From assembly GCF_036898095.1 (NCBI RefSeq), contig NC_090726.1, forward strand, positions 32,293,018 to 32,357,017: a DNA stretch of 64,000 nucleotides. Direction: 5' to 3'. This stretch comes from Palaemon carinicauda. Taxonomy: Eukaryota > Arthropoda > Malacostraca > Decapoda > Palaemonidae. Positions 43,899 to 58,049 of this stretch are shown here, one piece after another. Each line of letters begins with the position of its first letter. Positions within the stretch are counted from its first letter, which is position 1. The notes beneath the pieces are model-generated. The model saw only the letters and a list, made by a program, of their open reading frames with translations, ran no database searches and was not told the origin of the DNA. The translations under genes were made by a program, and so were the position numbers.

Positions 43899-45520
43899 TC
43901 AATATAACAACGGAAGATGAAGAAAGGCAACGTTGGATGGAACACTTTAGTGAGGTCATGAATAGGAGATATGAAGGGAATAATTTGATTGATATACCTG
44001 AAGCTGATGAAGACCTTGATGTGCCCATGAATGAATTCAGTGTGTTTGAAGTTGAAGCTATCATTAAAAACTAAAGAGATGGAAAGTCCCTGGATACGAT
44101 GGAATAACTGCTGATATGATATTGGCCGAAAATGAAGTGACTCCCCAAATACTTGCAAGATTATTTTGTAGAGTAAGGCGCGAAGAGGAAAAATCGGATG
44201 AATATGAGTTAGGAGTGTTGCTGAAAATGGCAAAAAAAGATCTGACTGATTTCAATACTTACGTTAGTTGTTATGAAGACATAGAGCACGCTCATTATAA
44301 AGAGACTAGAGAAAAAGATTGGTGGAAAGCTCAGAGATGAAAAAGCAGGATTTAAAAATGGTAGAAGTTGTACTGACCAAATTTTAATTTAAGGCACGTG
44401 GTACAGCAATGTGAAGAATACAGAAATCCACTTTTGATGTCATTTGTGGGTTATGAAATAGCTTTTATTAGTGTCACAGGCCAACTTTGTGGAGAGTCCT
44501 ACGTAATTGTGGAGTTCTTCTTAAATGTGCAAATTTGATTAATTCTGTTCATAAGCATAGCAAGTGCAAAGTTCATATTAGTGGAGTCCTATCAAATGAA
44601 TTTCCAGTGAACAGTGGAGTACTCCAAGGGAATGTGTTGTCACCTATGTTGAATATCCTCCTCATGGATTTTGTAATGCTTAGAAGAGTTGAAAATGGCA
44701 GACAAGGATTGGACTGGATTGGTAATAGGAAATTAGCTGACCTTGAGTATGCTGATGACGCTGCCCTTATTAGCAGAACACCACAGGACTTGCAAAACCT
44801 GTTTACCAGAATGCATGAAATATCATATTCGGTTTGGCTCAAGATAAATAGAAGAAAGACAGAGATGATGAGAACGGAATATGCAATGAAAGATGAAATA
44901 TCAGTGGAAGGGGAAAAGATTAATGTGGTAGAATCATTTAGATATTTAGGAACTATGATCTCTAATACAAGGTCTTTAGAATTAAACTTTAATAAAAGAT
45001 TGAAAAAAAAACAAATCAGACAATAGCAAGGTTAAGTAGAGTTTTGAAATAAAATCGCCTGAAATTATATATAGAAATCAAGCTACATATAAGTTTAGTG
45101 ATATCTGTGTTACTGTATGGACACGAGTCATGGTATGATAATGAAACAGTATCCAACAGATTTTGTAGATTTGAGAACAAAACCCTCAGAAGAATATTGG
45201 GAGTTGAATGGTATGACAGGATTAGAAATTAAACTATAAGAGAGATTACTCAAGTGTTTTATGAGATCATGGTGATGGGTAGATGGAGATAGTTTGGGCT
45301 TGCTCTTCACACTCCCCAAGAGAGATTAGTTCACCAAACTTTCAACTGGGCTCCACTAGGCACTAGAAGGGTTTGAAGACTCAGACCTACATGGTTAAGG
45401 ACTATGAAACGTGAAGTACGAGATGATGAATGGAAAAGTATTAATTTAAAATCTTAAGATAGAGACGATAGGCGAAATCTAACCGAACCCATTTGCGTTA
45501 ATAGGTGTAGGAGGAGATGA
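43899..45520 (+). pseudogene. RTE-like LINE, 5'-truncated and mutated
   Basis: The plus strand reads ITTEDEERQRWMEHFSEVMN, then a frame with ADMILAENEVTPQILARLFC and LGVLLKMAKKDLTDFNTY, the region leading into the RT fingers. The longest frame, 44487-45026, contains VNSGVLQGNVLSPMLNILLM and LEYADDAALISRTPQDLQNL, the YADD catalytic motif, then YLGTMIS. The tail shows LRRILGVEWYDR-like and QERLVHQTFNWAPLGTRR motifs before a GAT-rich end. The endonuclease is missing and several stops interrupt the ORF. The class is inferred from motif style. Confidence 0.8.
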
Positions 45521-45529
45521 TGATGATGA

Positions 45530-46170
<641 letters not shown>

Positions 46171-46229
46171 AAAGTGAACCGTAACCAGAGAGAAGGATCC
46201 AATGTAGAAATTAACAGTAGTGAGGAATA

Positions 46230-46985
46230 TATTAACAAATTAAGATTTGCAGTTAACATAGTTCTCTTTAGTGAATCATGGGAGGAATTACAAAAGATAA
46301 TAGAAAATTTGAATAAAGCAAAAATGTTAGACTGAAAGAAATATGAGTAAAACTAAGATAATGTTTAATGGAAATGCAGAAAGAGAACAAATAAGGATTA
46401 TGAACAAACCTCTATATAGATTAATTAATATACATACTTATGACAGAGAGTAATTAAGTGTTTCCCCAGGAGATGAGACCGAAATTAGAAGAATAATAAG
46501 CATGGAATGGTAAGCTTTTGATAAACAAAATGATATTATGATATGTAAAATGCCACTTTCTTTAAAAATAAAAGTATCTAATCAGATGTCCCTAACAATT
46601 TTAGCCAGCTAAAGCTTTAGAACATAATCTAGTTACAGCTCAAAGAGCCATTTAAAGAATAATAATAGGAATAACAGTAAGAGGCATAAAAAGAGCAACA
46701 TGAACACGAGATCAAACTAAAATTGAGGATATTTGAATATCACGCAAGAAAAGGAAACGGACATGGGCAGGTCATATAATGAGAGCTGCAGATGATAGAT
46801 GAACATTAAGAATAAGAGATTGGGTCTCTAGAGATTGCAAACGAAGCAGGGAGAAAGAAGAGAAGACGATGGATTGACGAGCTAAGAACATTTGCGGGTA
46901 TAGACAGGCATAGAAAGACCATAAACCGACACGAGTGGAAGGTCATGTCTGAGGTCTTTGTTCGGCAATGGACTAGTAATGGCTG
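46230..46985 (+). pseudogene. LINE ORF2 C-terminal fragment
   Basis: The plus strand reads VNIVLFSESWEELQKIIENL, followed by broken frames. Near the end it reads FEYHARKRKRTWAGHIMRAA, DDR, TLRIRDWVSRDCKRSREKKR and RRWIDELRTFAGIDR, then WKVMSEVFVRQWTSNG. KRxWAGHxxR...DxRWT....W.PR..KR..GR...RW.D.L is typical of the C-terminal tail of many LINE ORF2 proteins. Stops make it non-functional. It ends at a (TA)n tract. Confidence 0.75.
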
Positions 46986-46986
46986 A

Positions 46987-46987
<1 letters not shown>

Positions 46988-47070
<83 letters not shown>
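46988..47070. repeat. (TA)n microsatellite
   Basis: About 83 bp of pure alternating AT, directly after the LINE fragment. Confidence 0.95.
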
Positions 47071-47072
<2 letters not shown>

Positions 47073-47789
47073 GTGTGAGTGTGTGTTAACTAGAACCCCA
47101 GATCATGGAAGCCATGTCTGGAATGAAAATGAATAAGCCAGCGCTGAACATGACCTGTAAAACAAAAATGTTGGGTACCTTACTCCCTTTAAATTCTCTA
47201 CCGTCGCGCGCCTGCTATCTTTGGATGTCTCTTGCATTGCTAAGAGTTCTCTTGGCTTTGAGAACCCTTTCCATCTGAAGTGTGTGACGACGGAGTAAGA
47301 TAAGTTGTCTAGGGAGCCATACGCACAGATGTAGGACTACACAAGCCATTATAATAATGAACAGACGTGATTTTGGTTAATATATTTATGCTCATATCTG
47401 TAATCATATCTACCTTGCTGTGACGTGCCTGTATTATGCGGATTTGCATTGATATGCTGTACTTGTGCATATTCTCAGTCACTACTAAAACAGCGTAACT
47501 AAAACAACAGCACGCACATAATACCTACAGAGCACGCAAACATTATTGTAAAACTGTAACACAAACACGAACGCTTATGAAATAGACTGCATAATTAACC
47601 ATCTCTAAAGGCTTCGACGACTTCGTACCCTTGTTTTTTTTTCTTTTTTTACAACAGCGTACTTGGCCAATTTCTCCAGCTATAAGTCTTCCAACATAAT
47701 CCATTAAGAAGTGTGCGAGGAAAACTAACTTTTGTTTATTTAGATGTAATTAGATATATAACAATCCAAAATAGTTTCTATAAGTTTAA

Positions 47790-47794
<5 letters not shown>

Positions 47795-47866
<72 letters not shown>
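47795..47866. repeat. (CT)n microsatellite
   Basis: A 72-bp pure CT tract. Confidence 0.95.
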
Positions 47867-47868
<2 letters not shown>

Positions 47869-48902
47869 GGAATTTTCAGTATATTTTCAAACTGTTGTTT
47901 TCTCTTTCATTGCGATTGTAGTTTTCATTATTTTCATATATTTACTTCTCGAAGCATCTAACACCTCCTAGATAGACTTACTAATATGGATTACAGAAGG
48001 TACGAATATACTGTACTAGCTCTTCACTCATTAACTTACAGTATTAAATTTATCTGTCCTATCTCTCAGATATTTAATGACTAGGCCTAACTGATGGAAA
48101 ACTCCGCAGTTGTACTATGCAGCAGAAGTTGAGAGGGGTTGGACAGCAAAATTGAAGAAAGCGAGTGTAAATGGAGGTAAAGTAAAAAGATTAAAAAGTC
48201 TAAGTATCTCTGGGGGCCGAAGGGACTTCGCAAAGATCTCTAAAAGTAAACTAGTTTTGTATTTATTTTTATGGCTTTTATATAGTCTTTAATAATACCT
48301 TACACATATAATAAGGTCAATAAGGTACTATTGGGGAAAAGTGATTGCTCATGTCCTCTAAATCATTATGCAATCATCATGCCAGACAGATTTTCGTGGT
48401 CCTGAGGGACCTTTTTGTTTGGCAAATTGGGATAATGATATAGTGAGGGAAGTATTTCTGAAGATGTGAAATTACATCATTTTCGGAATCAATGCATCTA
48501 GATTAGCATGGCTTATGGTATGGTTCGGGATATAAAAATGCCTTTAACTATAGATTTAACATTGTGCTAAAAGTTAAAACCAATGAATGAGAATAGAAGA
48601 TAGGCTATGAAGTATTGTGAGTTGTTAAGTGTCTCCAAACTGGTAATTACCGCATATCTGATCACAAGACAGAAACTGAAATATCAGGCAGCGCCACACT
48701 TTTGCAAGTTCAACAAGGGCTGTTGATGCAACACAAAACTTACTGTATGATATAATAGTTATTTGCGTGATGTATATGGTAAAGCATATAGCGCCAACTT
48801 AGAGAAAATGTTTGCCATCATAAAGATGTTTAATTCTACTAACTTACAACTGAGGAAAATATGAACAAAATAAGATCAAATCAAGTAAATCACACACACA
48901 CA

Positions 48903-48907
<5 letters not shown>

Positions 48908-48985
<78 letters not shown>
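48908..48985. repeat. (TA)n microsatellite
   Basis: About 78 bp of pure alternating AT, preceded by a short CA run at 48893-48902. Confidence 0.95.
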
Positions 48986-48988
<3 letters not shown>

Positions 48989-50619
48989 TCGATAAAAATT
49001 TACACCAGCAAACCATGGAATCATAGCGTAAAATTAGTTTACTACACGCGCATATGCCATTAAAGACTAGGCTACTTCAAGACACTGCAATTAGCAAATA
49101 TATTATTCTTTGCTACTAATTTATCATTAAAATATAATGATGCGTTGATTAATTCTTCCAATCATTACAGACTTCATCTAATTCCAACATCTTGGTAGAA
49201 CCGGAGTTATAGTCTAGCTCAGTGTGGAAGGAGACAGTTAGCAATTGGATTACGTAACACAAGGTCACATATGCGCTAAACATTAGTTTAGGAACTAAGA
49301 CTGGACGTTAAATATATTATATTTAATCGTAATTCGCATATGTTATTGCGTGAGATTACGCGAAGCATTTGGATGATTCTAGCACCTTTCCCTTGAATAT
49401 GAAACGTTTCCATGATTAGGGTTATACAATCTTCTTCGGGGTTTCATCCTTTGATATTTTTGTAAATAGAGAAAATGTTAGTTTTTTATACTTGGGATGC
49501 TCATTCAACACGTTTCTCTCAACTGCACAGTAAAACAGTTCACTTTATTTATATGGTAATATAATTTGCCTGGCAACTGCACTTATTTACCTGTGTGGAG
49601 GGTTGTATTGGGGGTTAAGGTGGATTCCCAGACAAGTTTGGGGAATGGCAGAAAACAGCTGAGTTTAAAGTGCCATCTCCCCCTTTTCCTAAGTAATAAA
49701 ATGCGTGGATATTCCGGATCTCAATGTAGAAATCAAACTTGGACATGTGGCATGCGTTTGTTACTGAAAGAAAATAGTCAATTGAACGTCATCATTTAGT
49801 AAGATATATTTTTCAATGATTCACACAACATAATTTCCGAAATAAAGTTAGTCGGTTAAACCTATTACAAACAGACTACGACAGACGATTGAATTTTAGT
49901 GTTAATATACAAAATATGAATAAGTATGAAATATTAAAACTTATTTCAGTATGTGATGATTTTTAAATACATTACTGATAAAAGAAACACATGACAAAAT
50001 CACGAGTAAAATGCCCTTATTACAAATGTCGCCTACATTCTCGCACGTCAAGACGGGCAAAGGTCTCTAAGAATTGACAAGTTCGTTCATTTCCATGATC
50101 ACAGTGACTGTTTGCCTGTCTACGGTGGTGTCGTTTAGAACTACTCCTCAATATTGGCCATTAAAGCTGAATTGAATATTTTATCATTAAGATGTAAGTA
50201 CGTATGCATTCAAGACAAATACCTGTATATTTAGAATGGTGTGGGAAGGCTCGTCATGCTGCATTCACCCCAAAATATGATAACATTTGCTTTCGGCTCT
50301 AATCACTCAGGCCTACATTTTTATTTTGTCGTCAAGCCGTATTGACGGTACTCTGTTCATTATACTGTTATTGTGTTATTTAGTTAATAAATCAGATACT
50401 TGTATAGTCTGTATAGCGTAGCCGGTTGTGATTTTGAGTGCATTCGGATCTAGTCAAGGTTACAATGGTGAAATGCCAGAGCCCGAGTTAACTCAATCCT
50501 TTACGTATATAGTGTTTAATATTTTCATTTTGGTAATTTATCAGGTTTAGTTACGAATGGGAAAAACTTTTTCCCATTGGAAAACTTTCAGAAAAGCGCC
50601 CGTTTTCGTTAAAAGAACG

Positions 50620-51845
50620 GTAAATATGATACTTTAATGTCTAGCCAAATACATGAACCATATCCTACTCGCTATCTTGTGTTTTATGCATTTTTTACCC
50701 TGGTTTTTGGGGCAAACCATCGGTTCAGGAGTTTTTGGACCCCCTTATACAAAGACAATTATGGGGGACCCCAGTGGGAAATCAGTTTTTTTTTGGGATG
50801 GGGGAATGTTATAAACGAGAGATTTACAGCAATAATAATGGTCAGAAATGTAAAATAAGCCGAAGATAAGCAGTTGGAAAAACATATGGTTCATGTAAAT
50901 GGCTGAGAACAGTCCAAAACGTAATTATTTAACTTATGAGATTTGTAAAGTGGTACAGAACCTAACAAACCCACCTAACCTAACCTAGTAGTTCCCAGGT
51001 CACAATCCCTAGCTGGGGTGTGCAAGCCCCCATACCCCTCTTCCCCCCTTGCCAGGTCATAACCTGTAGACGGGGGAAAGCCCCCGCACTCCCCTTCCGA
51101 GGTCACAACCGCTAGCCAGACACCCCCCTTCTCAGGTCACAAACTAGAAGTAAATCACAAATAAATCCTTACCCTATGATTGACACAGTCGCCTTTTATT
51201 TATTTATTTATTGTTTTTTCCTTGGCAATTTTTACAAAAGCTTTGCAGTTGAAAATGTGCTGGCCTTCCCTGAAAATTAACTTGGAATCGGACCTTTGAG
51301 GCATTATTTCGCTGTTATTTTATAATTTCACTTGAGTAACAATAGCTTTAGACTGAACGGAGAGCATATCCATCATTAACAATTGCCAACATAAATGAAA
51401 TTACACAATTTCTAGAGATTGATGTGCTTCCCTTAAATTCCCTCTTGGAGATGTTTTTACGAGATGGTGGTTAATTTGAAAGTGAAGACAAAGGTGGGAA
51501 AAAAATGGCTGTTGTAGAGCAACATTTGGGAACTTAGGAAGAAGTACTTGTAAGCTATTAATTGGTTTATAAAACCACCTGACAAATACGTCGTTGTAAA
51601 TGCACAGAAAGCTCCCCAAAACATGGGAAAACACGCATGCTCAATAAGGCCCCTTCAGTCTCTCACAGATTTAAACAATGGACTTAGAGTGTAAAACATA
51701 CTTCACATTTTAATCGACTGATACGTAAGTTGATATGCCTCAGCCCCTATTAAACATATAGAGAAAAATACTAAACTAGCCAGCACTCGTCCATTTCTTA
51801 TAGCAAATTCCAGTTAAGCTAGAAATTAGAATATATAATTACCAA
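50620..51845. repeat. Further copy of the 1.1-kb foldback repeat unit
   Basis: Matches unit 1 (37190-38330) almost throughout. Shared landmarks are the foldback core at 50655-50890, cctaacctagtagttcccag, tttacaaaagctttgca, atgtgcttccctta, and the tail gccagcact. It is the closest relative of unit 1 in the window, with indels such as the TTTA run at 51196-51210. Confidence 0.85.
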
Positions 51846-52439
51846 AATGACACTTATTTTCACCACAAATAAATACCTACTGAAATATTTATATATTTAT
51901 ATCTGCTGATAATGGGGACCCTCCAGTTTTACCTTTTATCCTAGAGTAGAGATTATGTAAGATAGGCCATACTAGACTACGTCGTGTTAATATAGTAAAC
52001 TATGGGCTACAAACCCTGCCTTACTCGATGTCGTCCGTACTGTATAAGGTATTTACTGGTAGGCCTACATATTAAGATAGAATTATAGTTCCAGTCGGGA
52101 CAATATTTTCTAATAAAAAAAAAGTTTTCATATAGTAAATGATGTGCTTTCAACAAATTTGACCTTTTTTTTTACGTATCGGCACGATGTTGTTCTTTCC
52201 AATTGACTATCTTCCTCGCATAATGTTGTTGCACCCAGAAATGCTTTAACTCTTTTAATTCCCTTTTATAATGAAACACAATAGTATGATTGCGCTTATT
52301 GGGGCACGATGCCCCTCCCAGCAAGTAATGAAATATTTAGTAATGCAAACACTTATCTCATTGCTCCTCTTTTGACAAGTGGTATGTGTATGTGCTGCGC
52401 ACATCAATTGTGTGTGTCTTTATTTTGGTGATTTTTTTG
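51846..52439. other. Intergenic, no feature seen
   Basis: AT-rich, no ORF or repeat recognised. It separates two foldback-family units. Confidence 0.4.
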
Positions 52440-52890
52440 TCTCATAGAGTAACAATAGCTATATACGGAACGAAGAGGGCTTTAAACATTATTAACCACT
52501 GAAATAGATGGAATTACATAAAATTTAGAAATTGTTTGACCTTCCTCTAGGGGACCTCATCTTGTGACAGTGGTCATGCTTGAACTAATGCAGAGGAAAA
52601 CAAATTTGGGAACTTGTCCATTGATATTTGGAAGCTTTTAATTGTTTCAAAGAGCCAGCTAATGATTATGTCTTACAAAAAACAGAAGAGCTGGTAAAAG
52701 CGAATACTGACAGCGCATGTGCATTAACCCACAATCAGGTTGCCAAAAGTGAACAATGAACTTGGACAATGAAATGGTGTTCACATTTTTGTGCATTTAT
52801 ATATTAATCATTGGTATATGATAACCCTAGATACTAAGATGGTCAATGACTCAGAAATGCTGTACCAAACATAAGATAGTTTGGGTTGCA
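52440..52890. repeat. Partial copy of the foldback repeat unit, unit-2-like
   Basis: Shares agagccagctaatgatta and the following sequence with 38925-38960, plus aaccca(c/a)aa(a)tcag. A decayed core end (ggtcaatgactcagaaatgc) lies at 52840-52860. It follows the copy at 50620-51845 in the same order as units 1 and 2 at 37-39 kb. Confidence 0.6.
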
Positions 52891-53081
52891 CAATGGTGAA
52901 GCTTCCTTGGCGAGTATGGTAATGGATCCCAAGTTTGGTTCGGGGAAATGTTAGCTTTCTATGTTTACTAGAAATTTGGCCCTAAGTAAATAGCAACCAA
53001 GTCTTTACTAATAAGCATCAAAACCATTAAGACTTGTCGGGAGGGGGTCATCTCTCTAACCCCCAATTACAGTAGCTGTAT

Positions 53082-54830
53082 CCTTACTTCACCACTCGCA
53101 TACTTACAACTGACTTAGAACACCATATGTATGGTGCCCTGGTGAAGTTGGTAAGTTTATAGTTCAGATCAGTGCTGTATTTGGGACATTAGAATAACAT
53201 TTATCCTTATAATACTACAGTAGGGGAAAGAAAGAGTATGTCTGTCTTCCTTCAGTGCGTGTTGGCTGAGAAACTAGCCAACTTAGAATGGAATGACGAG
53301 CCTATCATGTTACTGTACACCCTCTCACCCTCAGAGGTGAGTGGGAGAGGCGTACAGGGCACGCTACCATATACACGGCAACCTACTCACCCTCACTGGG
53401 ATGTCAGCGCACATCTATAACTACGTGCCAAACCCATCCCACGCCATCTCAGGACAGACATCAGTGTGCGCATGCGACCATGCTTTATTCCCAACCAACA
53501 ACTGTTGAGGGGGTTTGGCTTGTACTCGCCAACCATAGGAGTTAAGCGTGCGCCATACTACGCAACAAACACCTACCTCGCCAATTTGGGACTTGGATGA
53601 GACTTAAGTACTTGGAGGCCAGCGCCATCCTCTTTATGCAGAACACCATAGGCTAGCTTCGCCTTATCACTTTGACGAGGCATCAACCATGCGTGCTTTG
53701 TCTTGCTATGTAGAAGAGAGACAACGTACACGGTCAGTCAAGATGCCTGTGCATTCCGATGCGCAAACTTCCATCCACTTGCAGTTGTCTCACGAGTGCT
53801 CACCTCACTAGCACTCCCTGATTAACACTCTCCCTATTTGTGCTCGCCTCGCCATCAAGAGCGCACCTGTGCAGCATTCACCGTATGCATGTGCTTCTTA
53901 CCTGGATTGTCCTAGTGAGTGCTCTTCTATGCATAGGAAACAAGGCACAGTACTACCTTGAAAACATTCCTTTTCGAAGGATAAGTCCTGGTTTCAAGAC
54001 CTTGTCCAGGCAGTTGAACAGGTGGTCTGAGAACCTGCCCAAGCTCCCCCGGAAACTCTTAGAAGCACTCTTAGGATTCCTATGGAAGTTTTGGGTTTCT
54101 CGGTAAGGAGTTCCACTCTGTCTGACCCTAGATGCTGGAGTGACCAGCAATCCTTACTTCACCACTCGCATACTTACAACTGACTTAGAACACCATATGT
54201 ATGGTGCCCTGGTGAAGTTGGTAAGTTTATAGTTCAGATCAGTGCTGTATTTGGGACATTAGAATAACATTTATCCTTATAATACTACAGTAGGGGAAAG
54301 AAAGAGTATGTCTGTCTACCTTCAGTGCGTGTTGGCTGAGAAACTAGCCAACTTAGAATGGAATGACGAGCCTATCATGTTACTGTACACCCTCTCACCC
54401 TCAGAGGTGAGTGGGAGAGGCGTACAGGGCACGCTACCATATACACGGCAACCTACTCACCCTCACTGGGATGTCAGCGCACATCTATAACTACGTGCCA
54501 AACCCATCCCACGCCATCTCAGGACAGACATCAGTGTGCGCATACGACCATGCTTTATTCCCAACCAACAACTGTTGAGGGGGTTTGGCTTGTACTCGCT
54601 AACCATAGGAGTTAAGCGTGCGCCATACTACGCAACAAACACCTACCTCGCCAATTTGGGACTTGGATGACACATAAGTACTTGGAGGCAGTTGAACAGG
54701 TGGTCTGAGAACCTGCCCAAGCTCCCCCAGAAACTCTTAGAAGCACTCTTAGGATTCCTATGGAAGTTTTGGGTTTCTCGGTAAGGAGTTCCACTCTGTC
54801 TGACCCTAGATGCTGGAGTGACCAGCAACC
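53082..54830. repeat. Large tandem duplication (1.07-kb unit, second copy deleted internally)
   Basis: Copy 1 is about 53082-54151 and copy 2 about 54152-54830. They share ccttacttcaccactcgcat through acttggaggc, and then gcagttgaacaggtggtctg through gagtgaccagcaa. Copy 2 lacks about 390 bp corresponding to 53622-54010. Sequence identity looks very high (only a few substitutions noticed). Short frames such as the 60-codon frame at 53238 are duplicated too, but show no recognisable domain. Confidence 0.92.
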
Positions 54831-56361
54831 CTGCCGTCCGGGTTTACGACTCTGTCGCAGAGGTCTTCCAGATATGAATATCTGAGTTCTAAGGCCTCTG
54901 AGATTGGTAGAGATTGGTCATCATTCCAATCAAGCCTCGGAAAAATAGAAGGGGTTGCAACACGAGCAGATACTCCTCCTTCGGGGGACTCGAATCATCC
55001 AAGGACCAGTAGGGGCTCAAGTTCTATAAAGGAGATCTCTTTGACTGATAACTATAAGTTGGTTCCGATTGATTTAGAGCGTATGGTTCCTAGTTATTCA
55101 GCCCCTAAGGCGCCTCCTCTCCCTTCCTCTCCCAAGGATGCTAGACCAAAAGAAGAGTAAGGAAGAATAGAGTAAGGAAGAATACCACCTCGCTTTTCGT
55201 AAACTTCACCATCCGCCCGCGGGAATACTTACTTCCTCGAGAGTACCGTACATTTTGGTACAAAGTTCAAGTGTTCACAGTGTTTTCTCAACACTACATG
55301 AATGGACACTTCACGTATCTTCTTCAGTGACTTTCATACAGCTGAACTGCTAGGATCTGTCTTGTGTTCCAGAATTTCCATTACACGATAAGTTGGAAGA
55401 TCTTCTGATTATTCTCAAAGCTGTACAGGCTACGAGAGCTTACCTTCATATATGCCATGTTTTCCTAGTACCATACCCCTTCATGTCTTATTTTTATGTG
55501 AACAATTCGATTGGGTTTGCTCCACGGTCACTGTTTCCCATGCTGTTGGCCTTGTGACGCGCTTTGGAACCTTACGATTGGTTACTGTGATCGAGAATCT
55601 TAGTCATTTACTGAGATCAGGAATCTTTTGATTGGGTAACGCGCATGCGCATGTTACCAGTATTTAGTCTCGCATGAGACAAGCATTGCTTGTCAAGACG
55701 ATGGCAGTTACCCTCATCTCTCCTACCTCGAGACGTTTCCAAGCCGGTTCTGTGATATCATCGCTTGAGATCCCCCTTTTTGCTTATATAGCTCCTCAAC
55801 CTAAATCTTACCACACTGTGAGATCAAACATTGAGTGTGTTCCTATATCATTGAGATTCTCAATTTTGGTTATGCTTGAAAACTTGGAACAGGTAACTTT
55901 TTTACTTTGGCTGCAGCACTCTTATAAGCATGGAGAAGCTACATCGTTTGTATATTTGTGGGAATATTTTAGAAGTAATTTGTATTTTTTCGTAACTCTA
56001 CAAATTCAATTATTTCAAGAGTCACTTCCCACCACAACCTCCCCGCAAACCCTAGGTTAAGGTCGAAGTGGCTTCTTTTCAGTGTACAGGTACTGGTGAG
56101 TGGCTAAGGCTTCCCTGCCTCCTGCCAGTTAACTACCTACACCTTGTTAAAAGTTTTAACAACTGCTTATGGGTTAACTGAAAACATACAGTACTCCTAT
56201 TATAGGAATCGGGTATATATAGCTAGGAAAAATGAAAGTTGCTTTTAAAATTTGTGATATTTAATACTGTACTTGAAGATAAACTATGTAAAATCAAAAC
56301 TGACGTACAGTATGTGAAACTGATATAAAGATGGTTATTACTGTACCTAATTATTGTTTCA
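54831..56361. other. Unassigned GC-richer region, possible old element
   Basis: From 54831 to about 55170 the base composition is more GC-rich, like gag regions elsewhere in the window, and short open stretches occur. No motif is recognisable. From 55200 to 56361 nothing can be supported. The minus-strand Met frame at 54643-54828 is a shadow of the duplicated unit. Confidence 0.3.
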
Positions 56362-56529
56362 GATCTAAAGCTAGATGACGTCAGTGGCCAACACAAGCAA
56401 TGGAGTTGCTGAGGAGAAAGCTTTTGATTCATTTAATGTCTCACAAGGAAAGGAAGCCCTTGATTTGGCAAGCGAAGACTCTTTCCAGTCCATAGGATCG
56501 CTACCGTCAGCAGACACACAGTCTAACAG
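56362..56529 (+). CDS. Candidate first coding exon of an unidentified plus-strand gene
   Basis: The acceptor TTATTGTTTCAG is followed by two in-frame stops and then ATG at 56375. The frame starts MTSVANTSNGVAEEKAFDSF, continues ALDLASEDSFQSIGSLPSAD and ends at a plausible donor, AACAG followed by GTTTGT. The protein is acidic and serine-rich and likely disordered. Codon use and composition look like a host exon rather than a transposon, and the flanks are AT-rich intron-like. No family is recognised and no following exon was found before the DIRS insertions, so this remains a prediction. Confidence 0.45.
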
Positions 56530-57364
56530 GTTTGTAGCAGAAGATACTTTTTTTTTTTTTTTTTTCTCCACCAAGATCTTGATAGAATTATCTTTGCATA
56601 TTTGTTTTTGGTTTTGTATGAAGTTATTTGTACAGTAGACTGTTTATAGTTTAGGATTTTATTAAACTCTGCATGTTAGCTCTTATATTAACCCAAATTA
56701 TTGGACAATTACAAGTTAAGGTTTTGAAAAAGTGATAGATGAAAGTCAAGTTTTGCAAATAGAGTGCTGTATTGTACTTCAGATGCAAAATTTTGTATCA
56801 GTATGTTTTGATGAATACATTTTCTATAGGCAAAGAAACTACAATAATAAAGAAATGCTTTGAATTTTGGAAAAAGAAAAAAAAAACCTGGTTTTGGAAT
56901 AATTTTTGTGGAAACTTGAAATTCTTAGAATGGATACTCATGAGATAAATGCAGCTTTTCTGTTAGAATATGTTAGACAGCAAATAAAGAGAATAGTATT
57001 AACATATTGTTGGTAAACGCATACATTAATGAAAAAGGGTGGAAAAATTATATCAAATTTCTAATGCTGTGTCTGAAATTTAAAAGAATAAAACTTGGAT
57101 GACATTGATATTTAATCAACTTTAAGCTTATGTATGAATTGTGGGTCATTTGAAATTAGTGTCCCAGGAACCAATACAATATACAGTAGTATTATGTGAC
57201 ACTTAAGTTTCTCGCATATATATGTATTTTTAGACAATTGAAGTCTTTTTTTTTTTTGTAAAATTTTACGGGTAAATGTCGATAAACTAAGCTTCTGGAG
57301 GCGATGCCATATGAACATCGAAGTGAGTAAAGGAATAAATCATATCTTTAAAATTTCATTTGTT
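56530..57364. other. Probable intron, no feature seen
   Basis: AT-rich sequence with a T run at 56549-56565 and no further exon recognised. Confidence 0.4.
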
Positions 57365-58049
57365 CTGTAATCAAAATACAAACCTTAGCTATTTACATAG
57401 GGTTTACTTTCGGCGTAGCTGAAATGACGAGCCATTAGAATTTAACGAGGGTGTATTACCCCTGCGCTAGTTAGCAAGGGGGTAGGGGAGTGGTAGCTAG
57501 CTACCCCTCCACCCCTCACACACCGGTGAACTACTTCACTTTTGGCTCGGACGATGAACAGACACGTCTGTCCCATACTCGTATGGCAGCCATTAATGTT
57601 TTGTCTTACTTAATTACTTACTTTTCTTATACTTAATATATATATGTAAACATTCTTATGTTTATGTATATATTTGAGTATAGAAATACAGTAAGTTTCC
57701 TTTTCAGTGTTTGTGCTGTGTGTGTGTGTAGAAAGTCCACTCATTTGTACGACAACTTCTCCGTGTGGTCCCAGGCCACCACGGTGACTTTTCATGGGTC
57801 GCGATCTCTCCCTTGGTCCTTCGGCGGGCGCCGTGGGGAATCGTCATCGCTGGACTTTATTTATTAATCTGTTCTCCGCTGTTCCTCCTTCCCTACGGCC
57901 CTATGGGGAACTTGGTCTATCAGCTTAGGGATCTTGGAAGTTTAGTTTGACTACGGTCTCTCTCTCTCTCCCTGAGGTCGTTCACCCTTTTATTTCTACT
58001 ACGTATTACGGTAGCTTCCTTCCCGTTGCGGGTTGAGTTGCTACTCTGT
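57365..58049 (+). repeat. Terminal-repeat fragment of another DIRS-like family, interrupted by element 3
   Basis: The plus strand from 57375 reads aaatacaaaccttagct, then ttcggcgtagctgaaatgac, then catTagaatttaacgagg. This resembles the terminal-like sequence at 33215-33330 and (inverted) at 730-850. It runs on through non-coding GC-rich sequence with a short CT tract at 57959-57970 and ends where element 3 begins. No gag start was found. Confidence 0.45.

Larger units (their letters stand above)
47071..50619. other. Intergenic with microsatellites
   Basis: Contains (CT)n at 47795-47866 and (TA)n at 48908-48985. No gene, LINE or DIRS motif was recognised. Short ORFs overlapping the CT tract are artefacts. 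Confidence 0.5.

Noticed and set aside
47713..47971. Two LSLSLS-rich frames
   Set aside because: Translation of the (CT)n microsatellite.
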